A stretch of 64,000 nucleotides of DNA. Source: Geoalkalibacter sp. GTDB lineage: Bacteria > Desulfobacterota > Desulfuromonadia > Desulfuromonadales > Geoalkalibacteraceae. Within the stretch, counting starts at the first letter, position 1. Every line of letters starts with the position of its first letter. Location of the stretch: positions 102,559 through 166,558 of the forward strand of contig NZ_JAUWAV010000001.1 of assembly GCF_030605225.1 (NCBI RefSeq). The letters are read 5' to 3'. The position numbers and the translations under genes are program-made. Below the pieces are notes generated by a model that was not told the origin of the DNA, did no database searches, and saw only the letters and a program-made list of their open reading frames with translations. Positions 62,416 to 64,000 of the stretch are shown piece after piece.

Positions 62416-63033
62416 CTAACGGTCCTTGCCCCACACCTTGTCGAGAAAGCGGTCGCGTCCCGAGCCGTAGCGGTAAAACTGATAACGCACGGGATTTTCC
62501 TTGTAATAGTCTTGGTGGTAGGCTTCCGCCGGGTAGAAGGTGGACGCGGGCACGATTTGGGTGACGATCGGCTTGCTGAAGGTTCCCGATCGCGCCAACC
62601 GCGCCTTGGATTCCTCGGCCAGGCGGCGCTGCTCCTCGTCGAGGTAGAAGATGGCGCTGCGGTACTGGCTGCCGCGATCCACGAACTGGCCGCCGCCGTC
62701 CGTGGGGTCGATGTTTCTCCAGAACACCTCGAGCAGGTCGGCGTAGCTGACCTGGGCCGGGTCATAGGTGATTTCCACCGCTTCGGCGTGGCCGGTGATG
62801 CCCGCCGAGACTTCCTGATAGGTGGGGTTTTCCTTGGTGCCGCCGATATACCCCGAAATTACCGCGATCACGCCGGGCAGTTTTTCAAAGGGGGGCTCCA
62901 TGCACCAGAAGCAGCCGCCCGCGAAGATGGCTTTGTCCATGGTTGGTGTCTCCGATGGGTTTGCCGCCTTGATCGATGGCGCCAAGAGCGGCGCGAACAG
63001 AAGCAGCATGAGGAAAAGGGCCGGCAACCGCAT
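62416..63033 (-). CDS. msrA: Exported peptide methionine-S-sulfoxide reductase MsrA
   Basis: This 205-residue MsrA has a signal peptide ([20 protein letters not shown]), so it acts outside the cytoplasm. The catalytic motif is [19 protein letters not shown], with the nucleophile in GCFW. Also present are [24 protein letters not shown] and [11 protein letters not shown]. MsrB lies 18 bases upstream in reading order and is also exported, giving a two-gene periplasmic repair set for oxidised methionine. Confidence 0.93.
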   Translation of the reverse strand: MRLPALFLMLLLFAPLLAPSIKAANPSETPTMDKAIFAGGCFWCMEPPFEKLPGVIAVISGYIGGTKENPTYQEVSAGITGHAEAVEITYDPAQVSYADLLEVFWRNIDPTDGGGQFVDRGSQYRSAIFYLDEEQRRLAEESKARLARSGTFSKPIVTQIVPASTFYPAEAYHQDYYKENPVRYQFYRYGSGRDRFLDKVWGKDR

Positions 63034-63051
63034 GTCTGTCAGGTTCCGATG

Positions 63052-63564
63052 CTACTTCGGCACGAATTCCAGGGCCGCCGAGTTGATGCAGTAGCGCTGA
63101 CCCTTGGGCTTGGGGCCGTCGGGAAACACATGGCCGAGATGTCCGCCGCAGCGGGCGCAGAGCACCTCGGTACGGCGCATGAACAGGCTGCGATCCTCTT
63201 CGGTGGCGACGTTTTCCGGCGCGACGGGAGCGGTGAAACTTGGCCAGCCGGTTCCCGAATCGTACTTGGCCGAGGAGGAAAAAAGATCGAGGCCGCACCC
63301 GGCGCAGCGGTAGACACCCTCTTCATGGTTGTCCCAGTATTTTCCGGAAAATGCGCGCTCCGTGCCTTTTTCACGCAGGACGTAGTACTGCTCGGAAGAG
63401 AGTTGCTCCTTCCATTCCTCCACACTTTTCTTCACTGTTTCGCTCATGAGATATCGCTCCTCCGCGACGGAATAGACCTTGATTTGAGCGGCGGCCGCGC
63501 CGCCGGCGGCCACCACGGAAAGGCTAAACCAAGCCAGTGTCGTCAGAAAGGCCGTACATTTCAT
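63052..63564 (-). CDS. msrB: Exported peptide methionine-R-sulfoxide reductase MsrB
   Basis: This 170-residue MsrB has a signal peptide ([20 protein letters not shown]). Zinc ligand pairs are CAGCG and CARCG. The catalytic part is [11 protein letters not shown] and [11 protein letters not shown] with the nucleophile Cys in RYCIN. It repairs the R-epimer left by MsrA. Start 63564 (MKCTAF) is chosen because GGGAGG lies upstream and a signal peptide follows directly; the frame extends to 63717 without support. Confidence 0.92.
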   Translation of the reverse strand: MKCTAFLTTLAWFSLSVVAAGGAAAAQIKVYSVAEERYLMSETVKKSVEEWKEQLSSEQYYVLREKGTERAFSGKYWDNHEEGVYRCAGCGLDLFSSSAKYDSGTGWPSFTAPVAPENVATEEDRSLFMRRTEVLCARCGGHLGHVFPDGPKPKGQRYCINSAALEFVPK

Positions 63565-63925
63565 CGGTATGCCTCCCCAGGATCTGGGTGAATGTTTTGC
63601 CCATATGCTGCAATCATAGCATGTCGCGGCTGTTTGGACGTTGCTCCGCGGCCTGGCCCAGGAGAATCTCGGCGCCAACATGGCACAAGGATAATCCGCG
63701 AAAAGCGTAGGGGGCATCTGCGCCTTTTGATCTTAAAAAATCCTTAGCAGGTCGTTGAAAAACTCCCCTACCCATCGGACTTTTTTCCCGAGGGAAGTTT
63801 TTTCGGTTAATTCAGATCCATTTTTTGCCGTTTTTTCTCTTTGACAAGCCTTTTCCTTGGGTTTTTCTTGCCTTTTGTGCCCCGATTCGAGGCGTTGCGG
63901 CATGTCTGCGCGCTCTTTTTGCGCA
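63565..63925. other. 361-base region holding the msrB leader and an IS end
   Basis: No complete gene is evident. The left part is the msrB leader. The right part, next to the transposase tail, probably includes the terminal segment of that element; GTCGTTGAAAAACTCCCC near 63751-63768 is a plausible terminal repeat, but its partner is outside the window. The 63-residue frame at 63807-63998 is basic and low-complexity and is not supported as a gene. Confidence 0.45.
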
Positions 63926-64000
63926 CTATGCCTCTGAAGCCGTGAGATTTCGCAGGCGCACCAGGTTGTAGGCCGATATCGCCAAGGTGAAATACCAATC
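63926..64000 (-). mobile_element. Transposase C-terminus, truncated by the window edge
   Basis: The last 24 codons of a minus-strand gene read DWYFTLAISAYNLVRLRNLT and end SEA-stop at 63926. This matches the conserved end of IS5/IS1182-group transposases, where 'FT.A.AAYNLVR.RNL' follows the last catalytic helix. The rest of the element lies beyond the window. The family assignment rests on this short tail only. Confidence 0.65.

Noticed and set aside
63807..63998. A 63-codon minus-strand basic protein at the right edge
   Set aside because: It overlaps the transposase tail in another frame and consists of Lys/Arg-rich low-complexity sequence.
1..64000. tRNA, rRNA, CRISPR arrays, riboswitches (GEMM, Moco, preQ1)
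   Set aside because: I looked in the intergenic regions by eye and saw no convincing cloverleaf, spaced direct repeats or known riboswitch consensus; a covariance-model search would be decisive.

Overview
The window is GC-rich bacterial chromosome, with gene content typical of the Desulfuromonadota (Geobacter, Desulfuromonas and Geoalkalibacter-like bacteria): several c-type cytochromes, a split-Soret-type cytochrome, an NrfD/DsrP-type quinone-interacting protein, a sigma-54 two-component pair, and many GGDEF/EAL and histidine-kinase proteins. The assignment is inferred from gene content only. No rRNA, tRNA or CRISPR array was seen. The only mobile-element traces are a transposase tail at the right edge and a short palindromic repeat between narG and narH.

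Layout. 1-1057: end of a sufC-like gene and a sufB/D-like gene. 1164-4844: a large CHASE-PAS-PAS hybrid histidine kinase. 5366-14592: a tightly packed six-gene operon encoding a fumarate reductase/succinate dehydrogenase-like iron-sulfur subunit and flavoprotein, two ATP-citrate-lyase-like subunits, a GAPDH-like protein of unknown role, and a ten-helix NrfD-type membrane protein fused to two CBS domains. 14715-25255: a nitrate respiration operon (c-type cytochrome, narGHJI, two NarK transporters, a PAS protein). Both operons carry near-identical FNR/CRP-type promoters with the same operator-to-minus-10 spacing, so they are probably co-activated under anaerobiosis or nitrosative/nitrate conditions. 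25333-25817: a toxin-antitoxin pair with its own promoter. 27024-33841: an ArsP-like permease, a thioredoxin-like protein (possibly frameshifted), YedE, TusA and an NtrB/NtrC-like pair, followed by a split-Soret-type cytochrome behind a good sigma-54 promoter. 33913-36682 (minus): molybdenum cofactor genes (moeA, a modE-like gene, mobB, mobA), which would support NarG. 36735-39550 (minus): arsR-arsC-acr3-uspA, with two copies of the same inverted-repeat operator.

39690-64000 is mostly housekeeping and signalling: SGNH lipoprotein, monohaem cytochrome, FAD oxidoreductase, yacG, queD, queE, creatininase family, DUF1858, coaD, rsmD, dGTPase, two paralogous GGDEF-EAL proteins, yhbY, Hpt, C_GCAxxG_C_C protein, glycogen phosphorylase, exeA/gspB-like pair, map, a lipoprotein cytochrome, glycerate kinase, ChaN, M1 peptidase, and exported MsrA and MsrB.

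The best candidate for an undescribed system is the 5.3-14.6 kb operon. It combines the two enzymes that pull a reductive TCA cycle (fumarate reduction and ATP-dependent citrate cleavage) with a GAPDH-fold protein and an NrfD-CBS membrane protein. The NrfD protein may replace the usual cytochrome b anchor and tie quinol oxidation to adenylate levels. This is inference; the gene order, overlaps and motifs are seen directly.
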